The notes below the pieces were generated by a model. That model saw only the letters and a program-made list of their open reading frames with translations. It ran no database searches and had not been told where the DNA came from. Below are positions 1 to 7,488 of a stretch of DNA of 64,000 bases, in pieces. A program made the position numbers and the translations under genes. Source of the DNA: Thermanaerosceptrum fracticalcis (GTDB taxonomy: Bacteria > Bacillota > Peptococcia > DRI-13). Position 1 is the stretch's first letter; each line of letters opens with the position of its first letter. Location of the stretch: NCBI RefSeq assembly GCF_000746025.2, contig NZ_CP045798.1:3083501-3147500 (forward strand), written 5' to 3'.

Positions 1-353
1 CGGGACGGGCAGGATATATTAAGAATAAGGACTACGACGGTCTTTTTATCGCTTTTGCTCCGGCCGATGATCCCCAGATTGCTTTTGCCGGGGTGGTGGA
101 ACACGGCTTTAGCGGCGGGGGATCAGCAGGTCTCATCGCTAAGGCGGTCTTTGAGGAATATTTCGGTATCCTTCCCCAGGAACTTAAACCTAATCAGGTC
201 CCTGCTGAAACTCCCCAGGGTGATAACCGACAGGGAGCAAGGGAGACACCAAGCAGTGACCAAACACCAAATATTTCCAACAATATCGGTGAACCTTCGA
301 CAACTGAGCCCCAGGGAGGGCAAAATACGGTATCTCCACGGCTCTCCGGGTAA
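1..353 (+). CDS. mrdA: Penicillin-binding protein 2 (C-terminal end, partial)
   Basis: The open frame runs in from the left edge (first full codon at base 3) and stops at 353. It encodes about 116 residues with the transpeptidase-tail signature of class B PBPs: an AFAPADDPQIAFA stretch, then VVEHG and a Gly-rich loop, then a Gln/Pro/Thr-rich low-complexity C-terminal tail. PBP2 is the membrane-anchored D,D-transpeptidase of the elongation machinery. Being followed by minCDE and rodA fits the usual Clostridia mre-mrd-min order. The catalytic Ser/Lys motifs lie outside the window, so mrdA rather than another class B PBP rests mainly on context. Confidence 0.85.
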   Translation, partial: GRAGYIKNKDYDGLFIAFAPADDPQIAFAGVVEHGFSGGGSAGLIAKAVFEEYFGILPQELKPNQVPAETPQGDNRQGARETPSSDQTPNISNNIGEPSTTEPQGGQNTVSPRLSG

Positions 354-371
354 AAAACTGTCCAAAATCCC

Positions 372-402
372 AAAAAAAACGGGGAAAAAAACCCCGTTTT
401 TT
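372..402 (+). terminator. Rho-independent terminator after mrdA
   Basis: An A-rich arm plus CGGGG pairs with CCCCG and a T-run, giving a stem of about 12 bp around an A-rich loop. It sits 19 bases past the mrdA stop. The symmetric A/T flanks allow function in either direction. Confidence 0.8.
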
Positions 403-505
403 CCTATCTTTTGGCAGGGATTTTCTCTTTACATATAGAACATAGTGGAAGGCCTTTTATCCAAGAAACATACTCGGGACAAACTAGGGGGAATTCGTTA
501 GGCGG

Positions 506-1180
506 ATGAAACAAGAAATCGTTACTTTTAAAGGCAACAGGGAAGGTTTACTGGTGATTCTCAGCGATAAGGCCTTATGGGATGAGATTATCGAACGGTT
601 AAAAAGTCGTTTACAAGGTAAAGAGGGTAGTTTTTTTGAGGGGGCAAGTGTGGTGATTGATACCGGTGCTCGTACCCTGACTTCCGAAGAGGTGGCGGAA
701 ATTTGGAATACCTTCGAAGAGAATGGCTTAAAAGTGAAAAGCATTAAATCAGAGACTAATAAAGTGGTAAGTGAGTGCAAAGAAGGAACTGAGGGGAGAA
801 AGTCCAGGGAAAGGACCGGCCCGGAACAGGAACTCGTAAGTAAACTCCCCTCACTTATTGTTAAAAGAAATGTACGCTCAGGTCAAAAGATTACCTTTCC
901 AGGCAATGTCATTATCCTGGGCGACGTTAATCCCGGCGCTGAGGTTATGGCCAAAGGCTCCATTGTGGTCATGGGAACTTTGCGGGGCATAGCCCATGCG
1001 GGAGTTGAAGGGGATGAGGATGTGCTGGTTACTTCTCTGCGGCTTAAACCCACGCAGTTAAGGATAGCCGGCTTTATAACCCGCGCTCCTGAGGAAGAAC
1101 CCAGTGAACCTGAGGTAGCCCAGGTAGTGAATGGTATGATTATTTGTGAAGGAATTGAAAAGATTCGCAAATCACTTTAG
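506..1180 (+). CDS. minC: Septum site-determining protein MinC
   Basis: MinC inhibits FtsZ polymerisation away from midcell and is recruited to the membrane by MinD. The 224-aa protein has the expected layout: an N-terminal FtsZ-binding domain (about 1-100), a charged linker (about 100-118) and a C-terminal right-handed beta-helix (about 120-215) with the VRSGQ, GNVIILGDVNPGAEV and GSIVVMGTLRGIAHAG repeats that form the dimer and MinD-binding surface. Length is normal for the family. It is separated from mrdA by a terminator and followed 19 bases later by minD, so minC probably begins the min operon. Confidence 0.93.
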   Translation: MKQEIVTFKGNREGLLVILSDKALWDEIIERLKSRLQGKEGSFFEGASVVIDTGARTLTSEEVAEIWNTFEENGLKVKSIKSETNKVVSECKEGTEGRKSRERTGPEQELVSKLPSLIVKRNVRSGQKITFPGNVIILGDVNPGAEVMAKGSIVVMGTLRGIAHAGVEGDEDVLVTSLRLKPTQLRIAGFITRAPEEEPSEPEVAQVVNGMIICEGIEKIRKSL

Positions 1181-1199
1181 ATATGGGAGGAATAGGCTG

Positions 1200-1997
1200 A
1201 TGGGTGAAGTTATTGTGATTACTTCCGGTAAAGGCGGTGTGGGCAAAACGACGACCACGGCCAATATCGGAACAGGTTTGGCGGCAATGGGCAAAAAGGT
1301 AGTCTTAGTCGATACCGATATCGGATTAAGAAACCTTGACGTCGTCCTCGGCCTGGAAAACAGGATTGTTTATGACCTGGTAGATGTGGCCAACGGTCAC
1401 TGCCGCCTCAAACAAGCCTTAATCAAAGATAAACGCTTCGATAATCTGGCTCTTTTGCCGGCGGCCCAGACCAAGGATAAAACAGCCGTAAAGCCTGAAC
1501 AAATGGAAGTTTTGTGTCAGCAATTAAAAGAAGACTTTGATTATGTCATTATTGACTGTCCTGCTGGGATTGAGCAAGGGTTTAAAAACGCCATAGCGGG
1601 AGCGGAAAAGGCCATTGTGGTAACAACACCGGAGGTTGCCGCAGTCCGTGATGCCGACAGGATCATCGGTTTATTGGAAGCGGCGGAATTACGCAATCCC
1701 AAACTCATCATTAACCGGATTCGCCCCAAGATGGTGAAAAAGGGTGACATGATGGATATCAATGACATGATCGATATCCTGGCCATTGACCTTATTGGCG
1801 TGGTTCCAGAGGATGAGGCCATCGTGATTTCCACCAATAAAGGGGAACCTGCCGTATTGGATATGAATTCCTGGGCCGGACAAGCTTACCGCAATATTGC
1901 CAAAAGGATTACGGGCGAAGAAGTTCCCCTCATTTCCCTGGAAGTTGAAGAGGGTGTGTTAGGAAAATTGAAAAAGATCTTTGGTTTTAAAAGCTAA
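1200..1997 (+). CDS. minD: Septum site-determining ATPase MinD
   Basis: A 265-aa ParA/MinD-family deviant-Walker ATPase. The P-loop GKGGVGKTT is at residues 10-18, followed by DTDIGLRNLD (Walker A' region) and the DYVIIDCPAGIE Walker B segment. The C-terminal end carries the amphipathic membrane-targeting helix (LGKLKKIFGFKS). I chose the ATG at 1200 because GGGAGG lies just upstream and MinD proteins begin immediately before the P-loop strand; an upstream ATG at 1146 lies inside minC. It lies between minC and minE in an operon. Confidence 0.96.
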   Translation: MGEVIVITSGKGGVGKTTTTANIGTGLAAMGKKVVLVDTDIGLRNLDVVLGLENRIVYDLVDVANGHCRLKQALIKDKRFDNLALLPAAQTKDKTAVKPEQMEVLCQQLKEDFDYVIIDCPAGIEQGFKNAIAGAEKAIVVTTPEVAAVRDADRIIGLLEAAELRNPKLIINRIRPKMVKKGDMMDINDMIDILAIDLIGVVPEDEAIVISTNKGEPAVLDMNSWAGQAYRNIAKRITGEEVPLISLEVEEGVLGKLKKIFGFKS

Positions 1998-2011
1998 GAA
2001 AAGGGGGCCGG

Positions 2012-2296
2012 ATGATGGATTTTTTTAGTAAAGTAATAGGTAAAGAGGCTTCTCTTAGCAGCAAGAATGTGGCAAAAGAAAGACTGCGTCTCGTGCTGGT
2101 ACACGACCGGGCAACAATCTCTCCCCAGCTCCTGGATAGTTTAAAAGAAGATCTTATCCAGGTGATTAACGGCTATATGGAGATTGACCGGAAAGGTACA
2201 GAAATCACGCTGAATTCCGATGAGAAGTCTGTTGCCCTGGTAGCCAACATCCCAGTGCTTAAAATCAAACGGGGCTATGAACAATCCCGTGCTTAA
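2012..2296 (+). CDS. minE: Cell division topological specificity factor MinE
   Basis: A 94-aa protein (or 93 from the adjacent second ATG). The N-terminal MDFFSKVIGK segment is the membrane/MinD-binding helix, followed by AKERLRLVLVHDRA, the conserved MinE core that stimulates MinD ATPase, and a C-terminal topological-specificity dimer domain. It lies 14 bases after minD with a GGGGG ribosome site. Presence of MinE rather than DivIVA-only topology implies an oscillating Min system. Confidence 0.94.
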   Translation: MMDFFSKVIGKEASLSSKNVAKERLRLVLVHDRATISPQLLDSLKEDLIQVINGYMEIDRKGTEITLNSDEKSVALVANIPVLKIKRGYEQSRA

Positions 2297-2402
2297 GGGG
2301 ATGGTAAAATTTGCGGTGCAAAATTACCCCGAATTTTTATAAAGGTTCTTTAAGAAGACCTCACTTTCCGGTTATAATGGTAAGAGAACGGGGTGGTTAG
2401 CA

Positions 2403-3533
2403 ATGCAGCTGAGGAAAGTACTAAAAAGCCTTGATTATACCTTATTAGGCGCAGTAGGGCTCATCCTTGTGATGAGCTTATTTGTTTTGAAAAGCGCTAC
2501 GGTGAATGCCAGTGAAATTCATAGGATCAACTTCGTATACCGTCAGATTGCCTGGATTCTTATCGGCACTGTGGCCTTTTTCGTGGTCTTGTTTATTGAC
2601 TACAGCAAACTGGCCAAATACGGTGTTTGGATCTACGCCCTGAACATCCTGATGTTGGTGGCCGTTTTAGTGCTGGGTAAGGAGGCGAAAGGAGCCCAGG
2701 CCTGGATTCCCATCGGTCCCTTTAAATTCCAGCCTGCAGAGGTAGTGAAGGCCTTATTGATTTTAGGCTTAGCCCAGTTTTTAGTGCCTAGGATTGGTAA
2801 GCTCAATACCTTGAAAGATCTTTTTCCTGTCTTTATTTATGTGGGCATTCCTCTCTTATTGATTCTCAAGCAGCCGGATTTAGGGACAGGTTTAGTTTAT
2901 GTGGCCATTATGTTTGGCATGCTTTTAGCCGCCGGTGCTCCGCCTTTCCTGCTTTTTCTGCTGGTGGCAACGGGACTGGGTGCTGTCGTTTTTGCCATTT
3001 ATGGTCACTATACCTGGGGCTGGTGGCTTCCTCTCAAGGATTACCAGTTAATGCGCTTAATTGTTTTTATTAATCCCATGATTGATCCCCGCGGCTGGGG
3101 TTGGAATGTGATTCAATCCCAGATTGCCGTAGGCTCAGGCGGGCTTTTCGGCAAAGGCTGGGGTCAAGGTTCGCAAAATATAGGTGACTTTTTGCCTGAG
3201 CAGTGGACTGATTTTATCTTCCCCGTACTGGCGGAAGAGTTTGGCTTTGTGGGTTCCGTCCTGCTGTTATGCCTTTTCTTCGTGGTGATTTACCGTGGCA
3301 TCAAGATTGCCGGTAAAGCCAAAGATGCCTACGGTTCTCTGGTTGCTATCGGTGTTTGCTCCATGTTTGCCTTCCATATTTTGCAGAACGTGGGCATGTC
3401 CATTGGCATTATGCCCATTACAGGCATACCTTTACCTTTTGTCAGTTATGGGGGCAGTTCCCTTTTAGCCAATATGATTGCTTTAGGGCTGTTAATGAAT
3501 GTTACCGTTCATCATGATCGGATTCTTTTTTAA
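2403..3533 (+). CDS. rodA: Rod shape-determining peptidoglycan glycosyltransferase RodA
   Basis: A 376-aa SEDS-family polytopic membrane protein with about ten hydrophobic segments. SEDS marks include a KQPDLGTGLVY segment near residue 160, GKGWGQGSQ with FLPEQWTDFIFPVLAEE near 250-275, and the C-terminal GIPLPFVSYGGSS signature. RodA polymerises lipid II glycan strands with PBP2, whose gene is the first in this window. It begins 106 bases after minE, with a TATAAT-like -10 in the gap, so it may have its own promoter. SpoVE/FtsW paralogs are the alternative, but locus and length favour RodA. Confidence 0.92.
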   Translation: MQLRKVLKSLDYTLLGAVGLILVMSLFVLKSATVNASEIHRINFVYRQIAWILIGTVAFFVVLFIDYSKLAKYGVWIYALNILMLVAVLVLGKEAKGAQAWIPIGPFKFQPAEVVKALLILGLAQFLVPRIGKLNTLKDLFPVFIYVGIPLLLILKQPDLGTGLVYVAIMFGMLLAAGAPPFLLFLLVATGLGAVVFAIYGHYTWGWWLPLKDYQLMRLIVFINPMIDPRGWGWNVIQSQIAVGSGGLFGKGWGQGSQNIGDFLPEQWTDFIFPVLAEEFGFVGSVLLLCLFFVVIYRGIKIAGKAKDAYGSLVAIGVCSMFAFHILQNVGMSIGIMPITGIPLPFVSYGGSSLLANMIALGLLMNVTVHHDRILF

Positions 3534-3564
3534 AAATAAAATGAAGTACAGAAGGGCATTTTGC

Positions 3565-3601
3565 GATTCGCTAAAAGTACATCTTTTAGCGAATTTTTCT
3601 T
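3565..3601 (+). terminator. Terminator after rodA
   Basis: A perfect 12-bp stem (ATTCGCTAAAAG against CTTTTAGCGAAT) around a TACAT loop, followed by TTTTCTT, 31 bases past rodA. Confidence 0.85.
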
Positions 3602-3670
3602 CATAAAAGCAAAGATGCTGGAGACAATATAAAAGTAACGCGCAACATTAAAGAAAAAGGGGGAAACTGT

Positions 3671-3808
3671 ATGGTCTGCAGCCAATGCCAACAATGCAAA
3701 AAGTTTCTCACGAACGACTGCTCTGGCTCTGCCGAATTTAATGAAGCTGCCTGCAAGGATGTCATGAAAAAAAGGAGCAAAGAAGTAGACGTCAGTGGTT
3801 GCTGCTAA
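3671..3808 (+). CDS. Cysteine-rich mini-protein (45 aa)
   Basis: A short frame with a good ribosome site (AGGGGG, 6 bases before the ATG) encodes 45 residues with seven cysteines: an N-terminal CxxCxxC cluster at positions 3, 6 and 9, isolated cysteines at 17 and 28, and a terminal CC. It stands alone between two strong terminators. The spacing suggests metal or Fe-S binding. I do not recognise a family. It lacks the pattern of the SCIFF peptide and no radical-SAM maturase is adjacent. Function unknown. Confidence 0.6.
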   Translation: MVCSQCQQCKKFLTNDCSGSAEFNEAACKDVMKKRSKEVDVSGCC

Positions 3809-3809
3809 G

Positions 3810-3838
3810 GAGAGGCTTTGGCCTCTCTTTTGCTTTTT
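3810..3838 (+). terminator. Terminator after the Cys-rich mini-protein
   Basis: GAGAGGC, a TTTG loop, GCCTCTC and then a T-rich tail, starting directly after the stop codon. This supports the 45-codon frame being a real transcription unit. Confidence 0.8.
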
Positions 3839-3860
3839 ATTGTTCGTTGCCCCCATCGTG

Positions 3861-6044
3861 CTATCCCTCATCTTTCGCTATGCTTTCCACTGCCAGGTAA
3901 AGGAGTGTGGGGGCCACGAAAATCATAGAAGTGGCTGCCGCCACAATTCCCGAATCATTCATAATTAAAGCTACAAGGCTGCCTGTGATCCCTGCCCCAA
4001 AACCCGCTTTCAGTCCCGGGTATCTTTCCATTAGCCTTTTGACCAAACCGGGCGGGCGGTAAAACAAAAGGGCAAAAGTGCCAAGGAAGGTCATAAATAC
4101 CCGGCTCCAGATGGTATAGCGTATCAGTTTTATGTTCATGGCAATTTTGCGGCTGGCGATGGGAAAGAAGGAGGCAAGTCCCTGTTCCTGGATTATTCTC
4201 GCCGCCAGGCCGATATGGGACTGGGCTTCCAGGGGCCTTTTCAGGTCGAAATAAAACAAAGCGGTAAGAGCCAGCATGGTACATAAGCCTAGAGTAATAA
4301 GGGACTTTGTATTAATTTTTCTTTGGAAGAAAGTAAGGAGAAATATGGCAAAACTTAGTAAAAAGGTAATACCGCCTCCTACATTTGTGCCCCACTGGGG
4401 AGCAGACACTAAACAGGTCAAAAAACCGGCAAGCAAAGGAAGCATCAGGTAAGCGGCTACTTTAGGAAGATAGAATTTAAATGCTTCTGTCAAGAGTGAT
4501 AAACCCATGAGGCTGGATCCAAGCAAGACGCCCATGTATTCGTTGCCAATCCCGTAATAACGGGCGCCGCTGATAGGATCATAGCCAAGGAGGGAATTTT
4601 TCATGAGCGGGGCTCCCTGGAGAAGGTCAACAACAATAAGAAAGGCTGTCAATAGATAAGGATAAGCCAGCCGTTTGAGAAGGTCACACTTCTTCTCCAG
4701 CACAGCTGTACTTAAGATGAGGCCGGAGAGGATAAACAGGATGCGGGGAATTAAACCAATTCCGGGAAAAAGGGGGAGTAAGAGCAAAAGGAGGGGAACA
4801 AGGGTCAGTAACAAAAGAAAAGAGCGACAGTATTTAATCCAGGGGTGACGGAGCCATAAGAGGCAGATGGTAGAAAGGACGACGACAATTTGCAAAAAAA
4901 CATAGGGTTTTAAGATTTGAGGCCTTTGTTGGTGATTGGCCAGCAGTTTTTCCTGCAGGTCAAAAAGAAAATCCAGGCTATTTTCCCGGGGAATAACCTG
5001 CAGAGGGCTGCCGATAAAAACACCGGCATAATCAATGTTAAAGAAGTTGAGGACTGTGGGGGCAACATCCAGATTCGTTATTATTCCAGTTCTTTTCGTA
5101 CTGGCGGAGCTTAAAAGGCCTGATGTACTCCGGTTTGGATAATAAATGACGGGAGCCAGGGTATTACCTTTAAGTGCCTGAGTTTTCGATGGATAGGGTG
5201 TAATAAAGAGCAGGCCAGCACCATGTTCCTGGGATAGCTTTCTTAACTGTCCCATAAAAACATCGATTTCTGCTAACATGCTCTCCCTGGTTTTTTGGTA
5301 AACATCCGGAGCCATTTCTTCCCTCAGGTTTTCTAACCTGGCCAGGTCGCCAAGATCAAGAATGATTAATCCCTTTTTACCTTGTAGAATTTCTTTAGTT
5401 TTTTTAAGCAGGTATGCATAATTGGTTGTGTAATATGTAGGTGAAAAAGTACTTATTTTATTGCAGCGCTGGTCTATGGCCCCTTCTGCCACCTTTCCCG
5501 TTTTGTCCATGGCAAAGAGGACACCAGGGCGGGAAAGTATGCCTGGCAGGTCATGGTTGCCTAAAAGGGCAACAGGAACGGCATTTTTCTCAAGGATGGT
5601 GCCTAAGGCACCGGGTTGTAAATCCGGGAGATTAGCGGCAGCCACAGCATAATAGTAGGGGTGAACAATACTGGCATCACCCGGCAGGTTACCGGTATAT
5701 CTTGTATAGAGATCCACAGCTTTTAAGTCATGGAATTCCTCGGTTTTTTCCAGACCTAAGATCCCCTCTTTGGGTGCTATTGCTCGAAAACCTGAGCCTA
5801 AAGTCAGGTAAGCACTAGGCAGATGCTTGCTGCTCCCGCTTAATGTATTCATCAAACCTAAGGAACCTTTAGCCGCCATTCCCTGGAGATGATTCAGTTG
5901 TGGGGCTTTTAGATCTTCCAGGTTCAGGCCCGGTATTAATACGATGAAGAGGGAGGCAGTACTACCCTGCCCGTAGGCCTGCGAGGGGCTGAACAATAAA
6001 AGAAAAGAGAGTATGACGGGAATTAGAGAACGAAGAAGATGCAA
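3861..6044 (-). CDS. AlkP-like/sulfatase-fold exported membrane protein
   Basis: About 727 aa. A signal-peptide-like N-terminus (hydrophobic stretch ending near SQAYG) leads into an exported alkaline-phosphatase-superfamily-like domain of about 350 residues: a strand LIVLIPG-type start, DL..APQLNHLQ, and later DLGDLARL and THYA-like segments. At least nine hydrophobic helices fill the C-terminal half. Proteins of this layout are common in Clostridia with no established substrate. An in-frame ATG at 6065 lies upstream, but the only good ribosome site, AGGAGGAG, lies within codons 3-6 of that version. I therefore prefer the TTG at 6044, six bases after AGGAGG. Function unknown. Confidence 0.7.
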   Translation of the reverse strand: MHLLRSLIPVILSFLLLFSPSQAYGQGSTASLFIVLIPGLNLEDLKAPQLNHLQGMAAKGSLGLMNTLSGSSKHLPSAYLTLGSGFRAIAPKEGILGLEKTEEFHDLKAVDLYTRYTGNLPGDASIVHPYYYAVAAANLPDLQPGALGTILEKNAVPVALLGNHDLPGILSRPGVLFAMDKTGKVAEGAIDQRCNKISTFSPTYYTTNYAYLLKKTKEILQGKKGLIILDLGDLARLENLREEMAPDVYQKTRESMLAEIDVFMGQLRKLSQEHGAGLLFITPYPSKTQALKGNTLAPVIYYPNRSTSGLLSSASTKRTGIITNLDVAPTVLNFFNIDYAGVFIGSPLQVIPRENSLDFLFDLQEKLLANHQQRPQILKPYVFLQIVVVLSTICLLWLRHPWIKYCRSFLLLLTLVPLLLLLLPLFPGIGLIPRILFILSGLILSTAVLEKKCDLLKRLAYPYLLTAFLIVVDLLQGAPLMKNSLLGYDPISGARYYGIGNEYMGVLLGSSLMGLSLLTEAFKFYLPKVAAYLMLPLLAGFLTCLVSAPQWGTNVGGGITFLLSFAIFLLTFFQRKINTKSLITLGLCTMLALTALFYFDLKRPLEAQSHIGLAARIIQEQGLASFFPIASRKIAMNIKLIRYTIWSRVFMTFLGTFALLFYRPPGLVKRLMERYPGLKAGFGAGITGSLVALIMNDSGIVAAATSMIFVAPTLLYLAVESIAKDEG

Positions 6045-6076
6045 TATACTCCTCCTCATTTGCATTTGTTAATTAA

Positions 6077-6274
6077 GGTTTGCCACCACGTATCCCGATC
6101 TTCGCATAGAACAGACTAAGACTCGTTTCGGGAAAAAGCAGACCACCCTCAACAGTCCATCCGTGGACTGGCTTCGGGTTGGGTATGACCTCGTGTCAGC
6201 CCCTCTGCTTTTTCTACCTCACTTCGCTAAGTCTGTTTAGCTATGCTCCGATAGGGAACGTTTGTGGCAAAACC
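6077..6274 (-). ncRNA. Candidate structured RNA: long rod with central bubble (6S-like)
   Basis: A ~198-base imperfect inverted repeat. The ends pair (GGTTTTGCCACAAACG against CGTGGTGGCAAACC), then GCATAG..AACAGACT arms, then an unpaired bubble of about 15 bases on each side, then an AAAAAGCAGA/TCTGCTTTTT arm, an inner arm and an apical CAGTCCA/TGGACTG hairpin. Closing stem, large central bubble and terminal stem are the general design of 6S RNA. On the minus strand a TAGAAT -10-like hexamer (6278-6283) sits just before the repeat, so the 5' end would coincide with the closing stem. No sequence-level match is claimed; a MITE-like inverted repeat is the alternative. Confidence 0.45.
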
Positions 6275-6390
6275 TTCATTCTAATTTCGGGGTAGTATTA
6301 TTTTGCTTTACAAAAAATACTGGTATACCTCATTTAAATAAGATAAAATAATATTCAGCAGGAATATTTTTAGCTATCGCGAATATTTAA

Positions 6391-6422
6391 CTATTGAAAA
6401 ACATTCTCAATAGGACTATACT
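6391..6422 (+). promoter_or_regulatory. Sigma-A promoter with embedded inverted repeat
   Basis: TTGAAA (6394-6399), a 17-base spacer and TATACT (6417-6422) precede the regulator gene at 6452. An inverted repeat, CTATTGA and TCAATAG separated by 9 bases (6391-6413), covers the -35 and spacer, a natural place for autoregulation by the adjacent regulator. Two GAATATTT direct repeats lie just upstream (6362-6369, 6381-6388). Confidence 0.65.
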
Positions 6423-6451
6423 AAAATAAGACTAGAAAAGGATGAAACCTG

Positions 6452-7183
6452 ATGCTGGCGGAAAAGGATAGGCAGGATTATCTAACGCTCTTTATCATAG
6501 GACAAAGTGAATCTCCTGTAGGCTCAGGTTATCTAAGCCGTGAATTAAAAACCTACGGCTGGGATGTTAGCGAAGCTACGGCGGGAAGGATCCTTGCCCA
6601 GCTAGACAATCTCGGTTACACAACAAAAGTCGGTTACCAGGGCAGAACCTTAACAGCATTGGGACATGCCAAGCTAAAAGAACTGGAAGATAAAAAGCTC
6701 CGGGCTGATCAGGGCTTGGAATTTTTCCGTGTGCTGGAAAGTCGGACCAAGGAAGAACTTATCGATATTCTCGTAGCCCGTCGTGCCATCGAGCGGGAAC
6801 TTGCCCGCTTAGCGGCCATTCATGCCACGGACGAAGAGATCAAGGAACTCTGGCATATCCAGCGCCTGCAGAAAGAGAGAGTAGCCCATTGGAAAGGTGG
6901 CGCTGCCGAACAGGACGTAGCCTTTCACCGCATCATTGCCCGGGCCTCCCGTAATAAAGTGCTGCAGGGAGCGATGGAGCTCATCAGGCAGGACGGACAG
7001 CTGGCACCTGTACTGGAATATATCCGCAAAGAAGTACACAGTGTGGTTTCGGCTGACCATGCCAAAATTGTTACAGCTATTGAAGCTCATAATCCAGACT
7101 TGGCGGAGCAATACATGCAGGAGCATATTGAAAACTTGATTAAAGACGTGAACAAATACTGGGATGAAGTGGAAAACCGTTAA
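6452..7183 (+). CDS. Transcriptional regulator with winged helix and FCD-like ligand domain
   Basis: A 243-aa protein. Residues about 1-75 look like a winged helix (SRELKTYGWDVSEATAGRIL followed by a GYQGRTLT wing) but unlike the usual GntR N-terminus. Residues about 90-240 resemble the FCD all-helical ligand domain: a LVARRAIERELARLAA helix, FHRIIARAS, and a late DHAKIVTAIEAHN segment carrying metal-ligand-type His/Asp residues. FCD regulators usually bind organic or amino acids. It sits directly upstream of the aminomutase-like genes in the same direction and probably senses their substrate. The wHTH subfamily is uncertain. Confidence 0.75.
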   Translation: MLAEKDRQDYLTLFIIGQSESPVGSGYLSRELKTYGWDVSEATAGRILAQLDNLGYTTKVGYQGRTLTALGHAKLKELEDKKLRADQGLEFFRVLESRTKEELIDILVARRAIERELARLAAIHATDEEIKELWHIQRLQKERVAHWKGGAAEQDVAFHRIIARASRNKVLQGAMELIRQDGQLAPVLEYIRKEVHSVVSADHAKIVTAIEAHNPDLAEQYMQEHIENLIKDVNKYWDEVENR

Positions 7184-7248
7184 AGTAATGGGGGGAAATA
7201 TTTTTTTACCCAATACTACTCATCATTGATGAGGTGGGAGGAGAAATC

Positions 7249-7488
7249 ATGGAAGATTGTTTCAAAAAGATTCTTGATGCCGTGGACATTGAAACCTATT
7301 TCGCTTGCAAGGATGAGGCGGAGGGAAGGGCCCTGGCTTTAAATCTCTTGGAGAAGTTCGGCCTTAAGGACATTGACATTGTCTTTATCGAGTTTACAGG
7401 CCCGGGGGCAAGAGTAAGAGCCCGGGGATATGTTTACCGTCCTGGTGACCATTATGGATGGCTTGAAGGAGGGATGGCTAATGAATAA
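7249..7488 (+). CDS. Small protein resembling the B12-aminomutase dimerisation (OAM_dimer) domain
   Basis: 79 aa from the ATG preceded by GGGAGGAG; an in-frame ATG 15 bases upstream is too close to that site. The middle reads as helix (EAEGRALALNLLEKFGL) then two strands (DIVFIEFTGPG, ARVRARGYVYRPGD). From memory this matches the alpha-beta-beta N-terminal dimerisation domain of the lysine 5,6-aminomutase beta subunit, normally fused to the Rossmann domain. Here it is free-standing. The end overlaps the next gene by 8 bases, so translation is coupled and a complex with the mutase is likely. Homology is inferred by eye. Confidence 0.6.
   Translation: MEDCFKKILDAVDIETYFACKDEAEGRALALNLLEKFGLKDIDIVFIEFTGPGARVRARGYVYRPGDHYGWLEGGMANE

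Noticed and set aside
3671-3808. SCIFF ranthipeptide precursor
   Set aside because: Length fits (~45 aa, many Cys), but the Cys spacing is wrong and there is no adjacent radical-SAM maturase.
6077-6274. Large SRP RNA (scRNA)
   Set aside because: The conserved GGUCAGG/GGAAGCAGCC S-domain loop is absent, despite the rod-like fold.
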